NCBI RefSeq assembly: GCF_001687325.1
Contig: NZ_LZRD01000019.1
Span: 241,776 to 305,775, forward strand
DNA length: 64,000 bases
Source of the DNA: Streptomyces sp. PTY087I2
Lineage (GTDB): Bacteria > Actinomycetota > Actinomycetes > Streptomycetales > Streptomycetaceae
Direction of reading: 5' to 3'
The stretch's first letter is position 1. Every line of letters starts with the position of its first letter. The notes beneath the pieces were generated by a model, which searched no databases, was not told the origin of the DNA, and saw nothing but the letters and a program-made list of their open reading frames with translations. Of this stretch, positions 34,163 to 41,999 are shown one piece after another. A program made the position numbers and the translations under genes.

Positions 34163-35020
34163 ATGCCCATTGATGTCTCAGCGGCCCTCGCCGCCGAACC
34201 CCGCCGGGCCGAGATCGGCTGGGACCACAAGGACGTCCAGCTCTACCACCTCGGTCTCGGCGCGGGCATCCCCGCCACCGACCCCGACGAACTCCGCTAC
34301 ACCCTGGAGTCCCGGCTCCAGGTGCTGCCCAGCTTCGCCACCGTCGCGGGCGCGGGCACGGCCGCCTTCGGGGGGATGGGCGCGCCGGGGATCGACGTGG
34401 ACCTCGCCGCGGTCCTGCACGGCGGCCAGACCGTGCGCGTCCACCGCCCGATCCCGGTGACCGGCCGGGCCGTCCAGACCTCGAAGGTCGCGGCGGTGTA
34501 CGACAAGGGCAAGGCCGCCGTCATCGTGCTGCGTACCGAGGCGGGCGACGACGACGGTCCGCTGTGGACCAACGACGCCCAGATCTTCGTCCGCGGAGAG
34601 GGCGGCTTCGGCGGGGAACGCGGACCGTCCGACCGCCTCGCCGCGCCGGAGCGTGCCCCCGACCGCACGGTGGAGCGGCGCATCCGCGAGGACCAGGCGC
34701 TGCTGTACCGGCTCTCCGGCGACTGGAACCCGCTCCACGCCGACCCCGCCTTCGCCAAGCTCGCCGGGTTCGACCGGCCGATCCTGCACGGGCTGTGCAC
34801 GTACGGCATGACCCTCAAGGCCGTCACCGACACCCTGCTGGAAGGTGACGTCTCCCGGATCACCGCCTACCGCACCCGGTTCGCCGGAGTGGTCTTCCCC
34901 GGCGAGACCCTCCGTATCCGGATGTGGGCGACCGGGGACGGCCGCGTCCAGGTGACGGTCACGGCCGCCGAGCGGGACGACGCCCCGGTCCTCGCCGACA
35001 CGCTCGTCGAACACTCCTGA
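34163..35020 (+). CDS. MaoC-type enoyl-CoA hydratase (hydratase 2)
   Basis: A 285-residue protein, with a degenerate N-terminal hot-dog fold and a C-terminal active one carrying GDWNPLHADPAFAKLAGF-DRPILHGLCTYG, the hydratase-2 motif with catalytic Asp and His. Length matches the mycobacterial MaoC hydratase of sterol side-chain beta-oxidation. The ATG at 34163 with AAGGAG upstream fits the family start better than the longer frame at 34121. It leads an operon with an alcohol dehydrogenase and an SDR under a KstR-type box. Confidence 0.85.
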   Translation: MPIDVSAALAAEPRRAEIGWDHKDVQLYHLGLGAGIPATDPDELRYTLESRLQVLPSFATVAGAGTAAFGGMGAPGIDVDLAAVLHGGQTVRVHRPIPVTGRAVQTSKVAAVYDKGKAAVIVLRTEAGDDDGPLWTNDAQIFVRGEGGFGGERGPSDRLAAPERAPDRTVERRIREDQALLYRLSGDWNPLHADPAFAKLAGFDRPILHGLCTYGMTLKAVTDTLLEGDVSRITAYRTRFAGVVFPGETLRIRMWATGDGRVQVTVTAAERDDAPVLADTLVEHS

Positions 35021-35067
35021 ACCCGGCACCACCCATTCTTGGCAGCCAATTCGAGGGAGCCGCAGCC

Positions 35068-36144
35068 ATGCGCGCAGCCGTACTGCACGAGATAGGCCAG
35101 GAGAAGCTCGAAGTCCTCGACGACGTCGAGGCGGTGGGCTTCGGCCCGGGAAAGGTCAGGCTCCGCATCCGGGCCACCGGCCTCTGCCACTCCGACGTCT
35201 CCGCGATGAGCGGCGTCCTCCCGCAGCCCGCCCCCTTCATCCCCGGCCACGAGGGCGCGGGCGAGGTCGTCGACGTCGGTGACGGGGTGACCGGGCTGAG
35301 CGCCGGTGACCGGGTCCTCGTCTGCTGGCTGCCCGCCTGCGGGGACTGTCCGTCCTGCAAGCGCGGCCAGACCCATCTGTGCCTGGCGGGCTTCATGAAC
35401 GCGGGCACCCCCAACTTCAAGCGCCCCGGCGGGGACGTCTTCGGCTTCGCGGGCACCGGCACCTTCACCGAGGAGGTCGTCGTCGGCGCGGGCTGCGCGG
35501 TGCCGATCCCCGACGACGTACCGTTCGAGATCGCCGCCCTGATCGGCTGCGGGGTCACCACCGGGCTCGGCGCGGCCATCAACACGGCCCAGGTGGAGGC
35601 CGGTTCGTCGGTCGCGGTGATCGGCTGCGGCGGCGTCGGCATCTCCACGATCCAGGGCGCCCGGGTTCAGGGTGCGGCCCAGATCGTCGCCGTGGACCCG
35701 GTCGCCTCCCGCCGCGAGGCCGCCCTCCGCTTCGGCGCCACCGAGGCCGTCGCCCCCGACGAACTGGCCGACGCCAAGCAGCGCATCACCGGCGGCGAGG
35801 GCTTCGACTACGTCTTCGAGGTCGTCGGCAAGTCCGCCACCGCCCGCACCGCCTACGAGACCACCCGGCGCGGCGGCACCCTGTGCGTCGTCGGGGCCGG
35901 GGCCATGGACGACACCTTCCAGGTCAACATGTTCGAGCTGTTCTTCGACGAGAAGCGCATCCTGCCCTCCATGTACGGCGGCGGGGACGTCCTGCGCTCC
36001 TACGAGCGGGCCATCGCGCTCTGGCGGGCGGGCCGCATCGACCTGGAGTCCATGATCACCCACCGGGTCCGGCTGGACGGGATCAACGACGCCCTGGACC
36101 AGATGCGTACGGGCGAGGCGCTGCGTACCTGCATCGAGCTCTGA
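35068..36144 (+). CDS. Zinc-dependent alcohol dehydrogenase (class III-like)
   Basis: A 358-residue medium-chain dehydrogenase. GLCHSDVSAMSG and GHEGAGEVVDVG carry the catalytic zinc Cys and His-Glu; CGDCPSCKRGQTHLC holds the structural-zinc cysteines; VIGCGGVGISTIQGA is the NAD site. Likely oxidises an alcohol, for example a sterol side-chain alcohol in this context (inference). Strong GGGAG before the ATG at 35068; middle gene of the operon. Confidence 0.9.
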   Translation: MRAAVLHEIGQEKLEVLDDVEAVGFGPGKVRLRIRATGLCHSDVSAMSGVLPQPAPFIPGHEGAGEVVDVGDGVTGLSAGDRVLVCWLPACGDCPSCKRGQTHLCLAGFMNAGTPNFKRPGGDVFGFAGTGTFTEEVVVGAGCAVPIPDDVPFEIAALIGCGVTTGLGAAINTAQVEAGSSVAVIGCGGVGISTIQGARVQGAAQIVAVDPVASRREAALRFGATEAVAPDELADAKQRITGGEGFDYVFEVVGKSATARTAYETTRRGGTLCVVGAGAMDDTFQVNMFELFFDEKRILPSMYGGGDVLRSYERAIALWRAGRIDLESMITHRVRLDGINDALDQMRTGEALRTCIEL

Positions 36145-36178
36145 ACCCCGCCCGCATCCGAGGAAGCCGAGGACCGTG

Positions 36179-37126
36179 ATGTCACTTCCCCTCCCGCTGG
36201 ACGGGCTGTCCGCGATCGTCACCGGCGCGGGCCGCGGCCTCGGCCGCGCCGAAGCCCTCGAACTGGCCCGCCTCGGCGCGGCCGTCGTCGTCAACGACTA
36301 CGGGCAGCCCGGCCGCGACGGCTCCGGCGAGGCGTCCGCCGCCCCCGCCGAGGAGGTCGCCGCCGAGATCCGCGCGGCCGGCGGCCGGGCCGTCGCCCAC
36401 CTCGGCGACGTCTCCGACCACGAACAGGCCCGCGAACTCGTCGAGTCGGCGATCTCGGCGCACGGCCGGCTCGACATCCTGGTCAACAACGCGGGCATCC
36501 TGCGCGACCGGATGGTCTTCTCGATGACCGAGGAGGAATGGGACTCCGTGGTCCGCGTCCACCTCAAGGGCCACTTCAACACCACGCACTTCGCCGCCGC
36601 CCACTGGCGCGCCCGCTCCAAGGAGACCGGCGGTCCGGTCTACGGGCGGATCGTCAACACCTCCTCGGAGGCGTTCCTCGCGGGCTCGGCGGGCCAGCCC
36701 AACTACGCGGCGGCCAAGGGCGGCATCGTCGGCCTCACCACCTCCACCGCGCTCGCCCTCGCCAAGTACGGCGTCACCGCCAACGCCATCTGCCCGCGCG
36801 CCCGGACCCGGATGACCGAGGACGTCTTCGCGGGCTTCCAGGAACCGGCGGACGGCACCCTCGACCCGCTGGCGCCCGAGCATGTCTCCCCGCTCGTCGG
36901 CTATCTCGCCTCACCGGCGGCGGCCGGCGTCAACGGTCAACTGCTCGTCGTCCACGGGGGGATGGTCGCCGTCGTCGAACGGCCGAAGGTGGCGGCCCAG
37001 TTCGACGCGGCGAAGGAGACGTTCACCTTCGCGGAACTCGACGAACTGCTCACCCCGTACTACGCGGACCGGCCGCCGAACGAGACCTTCGCCGCCGCCG
37101 AGGTGCTGGGGCTGAAACGGGGGTAG
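36179..37126 (+). CDS. SDR, multifunctional beta-oxidation (HSD17B4-like) type
   Basis: A 315-residue short-chain dehydrogenase (316 if the preceding GTG is the start). VTGAGRGLGRAEALELARLG binds NAD, NNAG at about residue 100, and SSEAFLAGSAGQPNYAAAKGG gives Ser, Tyr and Lys. A long C-terminal part after the Rossmann core resembles the 3-hydroxyacyl-CoA dehydrogenase of peroxisomal-type multifunctional enzyme 2, which acts right after a MaoC hydratase. Last gene of the operon; a strong terminator follows. Confidence 0.85.
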   Translation: MSLPLPLDGLSAIVTGAGRGLGRAEALELARLGAAVVVNDYGQPGRDGSGEASAAPAEEVAAEIRAAGGRAVAHLGDVSDHEQARELVESAISAHGRLDILVNNAGILRDRMVFSMTEEEWDSVVRVHLKGHFNTTHFAAAHWRARSKETGGPVYGRIVNTSSEAFLAGSAGQPNYAAAKGGIVGLTTSTALALAKYGVTANAICPRARTRMTEDVFAGFQEPADGTLDPLAPEHVSPLVGYLASPAAAGVNGQLLVVHGGMVAVVERPKVAAQFDAAKETFTFAELDELLTPYYADRPPNETFAAAEVLGLKRG

Positions 37127-37230
37127 ACGGGGTCGCTGTGTCGGCCGTACGTGCGGGGCCGGAGCGCGGTAGCCGGATCCACCGTACGTACGGGGCCCGG
37201 ATCAGCGGTGGCCGTGTCCGGCGTACGTAC

Positions 37231-37274
37231 GGGAGGGCCCGGACCGGCTGCTCTCCGCCGGTCCGGGCCCTCCC
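37231..37274. terminator. Strong bidirectional-type hairpin
   Basis: A perfect 17-bp stem (GGGAGGGCCCGGACCGG and complement) with a 10-nt loop. It lies between the end of the SDR operon and the minus-strand gene cluster beyond. Confidence 0.75.
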
Positions 37275-37310
37275 GTCATGCGCTGTGCGACCGTTCGGCC
37301 GCTCGGCGGC

Positions 37311-37481
37311 TCAGGCCGCTGTGGATTCCGCCTCGGCGGGCCTGCGGTGGCGGCCGTGCGGCTGCGCCGACGTGTTCTCCGTCGACGCACCCCCTCGGTG
37401 CCGCCCGGAACCGCCGGTTCCGGCCCCCTCGGCCGCCCCCGCCGGACGCTGCTGGGTCGTGTCGGTCCGTGTCTCGGACAT
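37311..37481 (-). CDS. Possible small protein, 56 residues
   Basis: Start ATG at 37481. The product is hydrophilic, rich in Gly, Arg, His and Thr, with GRHRGGAS and HGRHRRPAEAESTAA. No clear Shine-Dalgarno sequence, and codon evidence is weak, so it may be spurious. It stands alone between the terminator and a minus-strand beta-propeller-like gene. Confidence 0.25.
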   Translation of the reverse strand: MSETRTDTTQQRPAGAAEGAGTGGSGRHRGGASTENTSAQPHGRHRRPAEAESTAA

Positions 37482-37610
37482 GTGGGAAGTCACCCCGTTG
37501 TGTTCGCTTGCCTGTGTCGCGCCTACGTGTGCCGCAAGCCCCGCCACCGTCACCCGACCCGGTCACCGTCGGTACCCGCCCGGAACGGTCGCGTAGCCCC
37601 GGCCCCGAAT

Positions 37611-39050
37611 TCAATCAGGTCGAGCGGCTCCGTGCAGAGGCGCCTGCCCCAACGGAACGGGCTTGCACACAGCAGGACCGGCGTCGGCGGCGGACGGTTC
37701 CCCTCCGCCTTCACCGCCACCCGTACGGCCGGTCACGGAGGAGGGTTCCACGTCCTCGGGCGCCTCCAGCAGCGCCACGCCGCAGGGCGTCGCCCCGTTC
37801 GCGTACGGCAGGCGCAGCACGCCGTCCCGGCTCCAGTACCCGGCGCCCGGCACCCAGCCCAACGGGGCCGCGAACTGGTGCAGTTGCCGGCCCGCCGGAC
37901 GCCACACGCCAACCCAGCTGCCCGGTGCCCCGTCGATCCGCAGCGCCACCGCGCAGCTCTCCGGCATCAGCATCTGGCCCGGCTGCACCGCGAACGGCGT
38001 GACCGCCACGTCCGGGAGGCGCAGGCACTCGGGGAACCTGACGGGCAGGCAGCTGCCCAGTACGCCCCAGCCGAGCCGGTCGTGGCCCGGGGCGTCGGAG
38101 CGGAGCAGCAGCAGCCCGCTGTCCGGGTCCGCGAGCAGCAGCCGGTCGTCGCTGCCCGGGGCGATCTGGAGCAGCGGCGTCACCGCGCCCCGCCGCCCGA
38201 GGTCGACGGCGACCGCCTTCACCGGCCCGCCGCCCGGCTCCTGCCGGTCCAGCGCCAGCATCCGGCCCTCCCGGTCCAGCCACACCCCGCCCGAGCAGCG
38301 CCCGGGAATCCGCGCGACCTCCTCGGGCCCGGACGCGCCGCCCGCCACCAGCCACAGCGACGCGTGGTCCTCGCCCGCCGCCAGGGCGTACACGCACCGG
38401 CCGTCCGGCGACGGCGGCAGCAGGGTCATCTCGGCGTACCCGACCGCGCCCAGCAGGAGTTCGCCGGTCCCGGGTCCGGTCGGGTAGAGCAGCGAGAACA
38501 TCTGCCGGTCCGCCACCCTCCGCCGGATCAGCACCCGCCCGTCGGTGAGCGGGGCCACCTCGGAGTCCGGCTCCTCGGGCTGGTCGAGGGGGAGGGGCAC
38601 CGCATACGGCTCGGGCCCGTCCAGCGTCCACCGCTCGGGATACCAGGCGCGCTCACCCGGCGGCCCGGGAGCGGCGGTGAGCCGGGCGGCGTAGGAGCCG
38701 TCGGTGGTGAGCGTGAGGCCGCCGGGGAGCGGGGCGTTGTCGATCGGTGCGGTGTCGATCGGTCCGTCGCCGGCCGGCGCGTCCGGTGCGTCCTCGGCCG
38801 GTACGTCGTCGGCCGACGCCTCCGGCCCGCGCGCGGCGGCCGTCGTCCCGGGCCCGGGGCCCGGTCCCGCTTCCTCGGTGGCTTCGGGACGGCCGGATTC
38901 GGCCGCCCCGGCGGGCTCCGCGAGGTCGCCGGACCCCTCCGGGCCGGCCTCCGGATCGGGCTCCACTTCCGGCTCCGCTCCCGGTTCCGCTTCGGGGTCC
39001 GCCGGCGCGGCGGCCCCGGCGGATCCACCCTCGATGGCACAGGCAGTCAT
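37611..39050 (-). CDS. Hypothetical beta-propeller-like protein with acidic N-terminus
   Basis: A 479-residue protein. After an N-terminal Glu/Pro/Ala-rich stretch (to about residue 105; PEAEPGAEPEVEPDPEAGPE) comes a repeated beta pattern (SEVAPLTDGRVLIRRRVA, LLPPSPDGRCVYALAAGED, RIPGRCSGGVWLDREGRMLAL, DDRLLLADPDSGLLLL) as in a WD40-like propeller. ATG at 39050 follows GGAGG; a longer frame to 39113 is less likely. Function is unknown; a scaffold role is possible. Confidence 0.7.
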   Translation of the reverse strand: MTACAIEGGSAGAAAPADPEAEPGAEPEVEPDPEAGPEGSGDLAEPAGAAESGRPEATEEAGPGPGPGTTAAARGPEASADDVPAEDAPDAPAGDGPIDTAPIDNAPLPGGLTLTTDGSYAARLTAAPGPPGERAWYPERWTLDGPEPYAVPLPLDQPEEPDSEVAPLTDGRVLIRRRVADRQMFSLLYPTGPGTGELLLGAVGYAEMTLLPPSPDGRCVYALAAGEDHASLWLVAGGASGPEEVARIPGRCSGGVWLDREGRMLALDRQEPGGGPVKAVAVDLGRRGAVTPLLQIAPGSDDRLLLADPDSGLLLLRSDAPGHDRLGWGVLGSCLPVRFPECLRLPDVAVTPFAVQPGQMLMPESCAVALRIDGAPGSWVGVWRPAGRQLHQFAAPLGWVPGAGYWSRDGVLRLPYANGATPCGVALLEAPEDVEPSSVTGRTGGGEGGGEPSAADAGPAVCKPVPLGQAPLHGAARPD

Positions 39051-39194
39051 GGACTCGTCACCTCCGGCTACGAAAGCTAGTTTTCGCACTTCCAGCCGAA
39101 CAACACGAGCCACCGCACTTCACACATAAGGGTGGCGATGCCCGGATTCTCCTGAGGTGGCAGGGGTGAGTGTGCTGTCGGAGGTGGCCGTGTC

Positions 39195-39215
39195 TATGGT
39201 TAGGCAGCCCTAACC
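39195..39215. promoter_or_regulatory. DmdR-type iron box
   Basis: Inverted repeat GGTTAGG-CAGC-CCTAACC (39198-39215), 48 bp upstream of the siderophore-binding protein start. It matches 14 of 19 positions of the DmdR1/DtxR-type iron box TTAGGTTAGGCTAACCTAA as I recall it, so iron repression is expected. Confidence 0.75.
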
Positions 39216-39262
39216 AAACACCCGTGCCCCCCACGCACGTACGCGGACAACTGGAGCAAGCG

Positions 39263-40300
39263 ATGTCCCTACGCCCCCGCGGCACCGCCGCCCTGGCCCT
39301 GGCCGTGGCGGCCGCCCTCTCCCTCTCGGCCTGCGGTGGCGGTGACGGCGGGGACACGGACGCGGCGAAGTCCGACGGCGGCAAGAAGGCGGCCGTCGCC
39401 ACGGGCGGCAAGGACTTCGCGGACGCGGCGAAGAAGACCGCGTCGTACGGCACGGACGCCGAGGTCGGCGAGTTCCCCCGTACGGTCACCCACGCCATGG
39501 GGAAGACCGAGATCAAGGCCGCGCCCAAGCGTGTGGTCGTGCTGGACGTCGGCGAGTTCGACAACGTGGTGTCGTTGGGCCTGAAGCCGGTCGGCTACGC
39601 CCCCAGCGAGGGCGACGCGGCCATCCCCTCGTACCTGAAGAAGGACGCGGGCGAACCGAAGAGCGTCGGCACGATCAACAGCCTCAACCTGGAAGCCATC
39701 GCGGGCCTTCAGCCGGACCTGATCCTCGGCAGCCAGCTCCGCGCCGCCGACAAGTACGACGAGCTGTCCAAGATCGCCCCCACCGTGTTCTCCATCCGCC
39801 CCGGCTTCACCTGGAAGGAGAACTACCTCCTCAACGCGGCCGCCCTGGACCGCACCGAGCGCGCCCACTCGGCGCTGGCCGCCTACCAGGCGAAGGCGGA
39901 GAAGCTCGGCGAGGACATCGGCCCGGACAAGCCGACCGTGTCCATGGTCCGCTACATGCCCGACCGCCTCCGGCTCTACGCCAAGGCCTCGTTCATCGGC
40001 ACGATCCTCGAAGACGTCGGCCTGCCGCGGCCGAAGAACCAGCAGATCGACGACCTCGCCGCCGAGATCAGCCCGGAGAAGATCGACGAGGCGGACGCCG
40101 ACTGGATCTTCACCGGCGTCTACGGCGACCCGAAGGCCACCCAGCGCGACACCGCACGGTCCAACCCGCTGTGGAAGAACCTGAAGGCCGTCAAGGAGGG
40201 CCGGGCCAAGGACGTCCCCGACGAGACCTGGTACCTGGGCCTCGGCGTCACCTCGGCCGATCTGGTCCTGGACGACCTCCGCGCGGACCTGGTGAAGTGA
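39263..40300 (+). CDS. Iron-siderophore ABC transporter substrate-binding lipoprotein
   Basis: A 345-residue protein. The lipobox LSLSACGGG anchors it to the membrane; the FhuD/FecB-like fold is visible in RVVVLDVGEFDNVVSLGLKP (strand one), LNLEAIAGLQPDLILGSQ, PTVFSIRPGFTWKENYLLNA and a long helix. It captures ferric siderophore and delivers it to a permease. No permease or ATPase gene is adjacent, so it must partner with one elsewhere. The iron box upstream supports iron-dependent expression. Confidence 0.9.
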   Translation: MSLRPRGTAALALAVAAALSLSACGGGDGGDTDAAKSDGGKKAAVATGGKDFADAAKKTASYGTDAEVGEFPRTVTHAMGKTEIKAAPKRVVVLDVGEFDNVVSLGLKPVGYAPSEGDAAIPSYLKKDAGEPKSVGTINSLNLEAIAGLQPDLILGSQLRAADKYDELSKIAPTVFSIRPGFTWKENYLLNAAALDRTERAHSALAAYQAKAEKLGEDIGPDKPTVSMVRYMPDRLRLYAKASFIGTILEDVGLPRPKNQQIDDLAAEISPEKIDEADADWIFTGVYGDPKATQRDTARSNPLWKNLKAVKEGRAKDVPDETWYLGLGVTSADLVLDDLRADLVK

Positions 40301-40350
40301 CCGCGTCTCCGAAGAGGCGACGACGACCCGTGAAGTAACGATTCGTGTCC

Positions 40351-40383
40351 GGCCGCCGGTCCTGGCGTACAGGTCCGGCGGCC
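40351..40383 (+). terminator. Hairpin terminator after siderophore-binding gene
   Basis: A 14-bp stem with one internal mismatch, GGCCGCCGG-T-CCTG and its complement, loop GCGTA. Lies 50 bp after the stop. Confidence 0.65.
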
Positions 40384-40422
40384 AGGGGCGGCGGGCCTGC
40401 CCGGACAGGTAGCCTTTCCCCC

Positions 40423-41259
40423 GTGCCCCGTCTGTCTGAAGTCATCGCCGCCCTCGACGCCCTCTGGCCCCCCGAGCGGGCCGAGGGGTGGGACGCGGTC
40501 GGCACGGTCTGCGGCGATCCGGACGCGGAGATCGACCGGGTGCTGTTCGCCGTCGACCCGGTCCGCGAGATCGCCGACGAGGCCCTGGAACTCGGCGCCC
40601 AGCTGATCGTCACCCACCACCCGCTCTATCTGCGCGGGACGACGACGGTCGCCGCCGACACCTTCAAGGGCAAGGTCGTCCACACCCTCATCAAGCACGA
40701 CATCGCCCTCCACGTCGCGCACACCAACGCCGACACCGCCGACCCCGGCGTCTCCGACGCCCTCGCCGGCGCCCTGGACCTGCGTGTCACGGGACCCCTC
40801 GTCCCCGACCCCACCGACCCCGCCGGGCGGCGCGGACTCGGCCGGATCTGCGAACTGGACCACCCCGAGACGCTGGCCGACTTCGCCGCCCGGGCCGCCG
40901 CCCGGCTCCCCGCCACCGCGCAGGGCATCCGGCTGGCCGGCGACCCGGCGGCGCTGGTGCGCACCGTCGCCGTCAGCGGCGGCTCCGGCGACAGCCTCTT
41001 CGACGCCGTGCGCGCCGCGGGCGTCGACGCCTTCCTCACCGCCGACCTGCGCCACCACCCGGCGTCCGAGGCCGTGCAGCACTCGCCGCTCGGCCTCGTC
41101 GACGCCGCGCACTGGGCCACCGAATGGCCCTGGTGCGAGCAGGCGGCCGCCCAGCTCGACGCGCTTTCCGACCGCCACGGATGGGACCTGCGGGTCCATG
41201 TCTCGAAGCAGGTCACCGACCCCTGGACCACCCACCATTCCTCTGGAGCCCCCAACTGA
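40423..41259 (+). CDS. Nif3-like dinuclear metal-centre protein
   Basis: A 278-residue member of the Nif3/GTP cyclohydrolase I type 2 family. VTHHPLYLRG and HVAHTNADTADPGVSDALA carry metal-ligand histidines; the C-terminal HHPASEAV is another site. Function is uncertain; the family is linked to metal-dependent hydrolysis. GTG start at 40423. In Streptomyces it is followed by the zinc-ribbon and RNase H genes in the same order as here. Confidence 0.85.
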   Translation: MPRLSEVIAALDALWPPERAEGWDAVGTVCGDPDAEIDRVLFAVDPVREIADEALELGAQLIVTHHPLYLRGTTTVAADTFKGKVVHTLIKHDIALHVAHTNADTADPGVSDALAGALDLRVTGPLVPDPTDPAGRRGLGRICELDHPETLADFAARAAARLPATAQGIRLAGDPAALVRTVAVSGGSGDSLFDAVRAAGVDAFLTADLRHHPASEAVQHSPLGLVDAAHWATEWPWCEQAAAQLDALSDRHGWDLRVHVSKQVTDPWTTHHSSGAPN

Positions 41260-41999
41260 ACGCCGCGCCCGCCGACCAGATCCGACTTCTCGACGTCCAG
41301 GCCCTCGACACGCGTCTCGCCCAGCTCTCCCACAAGCGGTCCTCGCTGCCGGAGCACGCCGAGATCGAGCAGCTGAGCAGCGACCTCGCGCAACTGCGTG
41401 ACCTGCTGGTCGCCTCCACCACCGAGGAGAGCGACACCGCCCGCGAGCAGACCAAGGCGGAGCAGGACGTCGACCAGGTGCGTCAGCGCGCCGTCCGCGA
41501 CCAGCAGCGCCTGGACTCCGGCGCGGTCTCCTCGCCCAAGGACCTGGAGAGCCTCCAGCGCGAGATCGCCTCGCTCGCCAAGCGCCAGGGCGACCTGGAG
41601 GACGTCGTCCTGGAGATCATGGAGCGCCGCGAGGCCGCCCAGGAGCGGGTCGCCGAGCTGACCGAGCGGGTCTCCGCCGTCCAGGCCAAGGTCGACGACG
41701 CCACCGCCCGCCGCGACGCGGCCACCGCCGAGCTGGACGCCGAGGCCGCCACGGTGACCAAGGACCGCCAGGTCGTCGCCGAGGTCGTCCCCGCCGACCT
41801 GATGAAGCTGTACGACAAGCTCCGCACCCAGCAGGGCGGGGTCGGCGCCGCCCGGCTCTACCGGCGCCGCTGCGAGGGCTGCCGCCTCGAACTGAACATG
41901 GCCGAGGTCAACGACGTGAAGGCCGCGTCCCCCGAGACGGTCCTGCGGTGCGAGAACTGCCACCGCATCCTGGTCCGCACCGCGGAGTCGGGCCTGTAA
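41256..41999 (+). CDS. Zinc-ribbon coiled-coil protein (zf-RING_7 type), CTG start
   Basis: A 247-residue protein. Long coiled coil over residues about 20-180 (EIEQLSSDLAQLRDLL, DLEDVVLEIMERREAAQE), then a C4 zinc ribbon RRRCEGCRLELN and LRCENCHRIL. The only well-placed start is a CTG at 41256 overlapping the Nif3 stop, with GGAG seven bases before. The family is thought to bind nucleic acid near RNase H or Nif3 proteins. Its stop overlaps the next ATG. Confidence 0.8.
   Translation: MNAAPADQIRLLDVQALDTRLAQLSHKRSSLPEHAEIEQLSSDLAQLRDLLVASTTEESDTAREQTKAEQDVDQVRQRAVRDQQRLDSGAVSSPKDLESLQREIASLAKRQGDLEDVVLEIMERREAAQERVAELTERVSAVQAKVDDATARRDAATAELDAEAATVTKDRQVVAEVVPADLMKLYDKLRTQQGGVGAARLYRRRCEGCRLELNMAEVNDVKAASPETVLRCENCHRILVRTAESGL

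Larger units (their letters stand above)
37127..37610. other. 484-bp intergenic region with strong hairpin and possible small ORF
   Basis: Contains the 17-bp-stem hairpin at 37231-37274 and repeated CGTACGTACG-like text before it. On the minus strand, 37311-37481 could encode a 56-residue Gly/Arg/His-rich peptide (MSETRTDTTQQRPAGAAEGA at its start); no ribosome binding site is clear. No other gene is supported. Confidence 0.5.
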
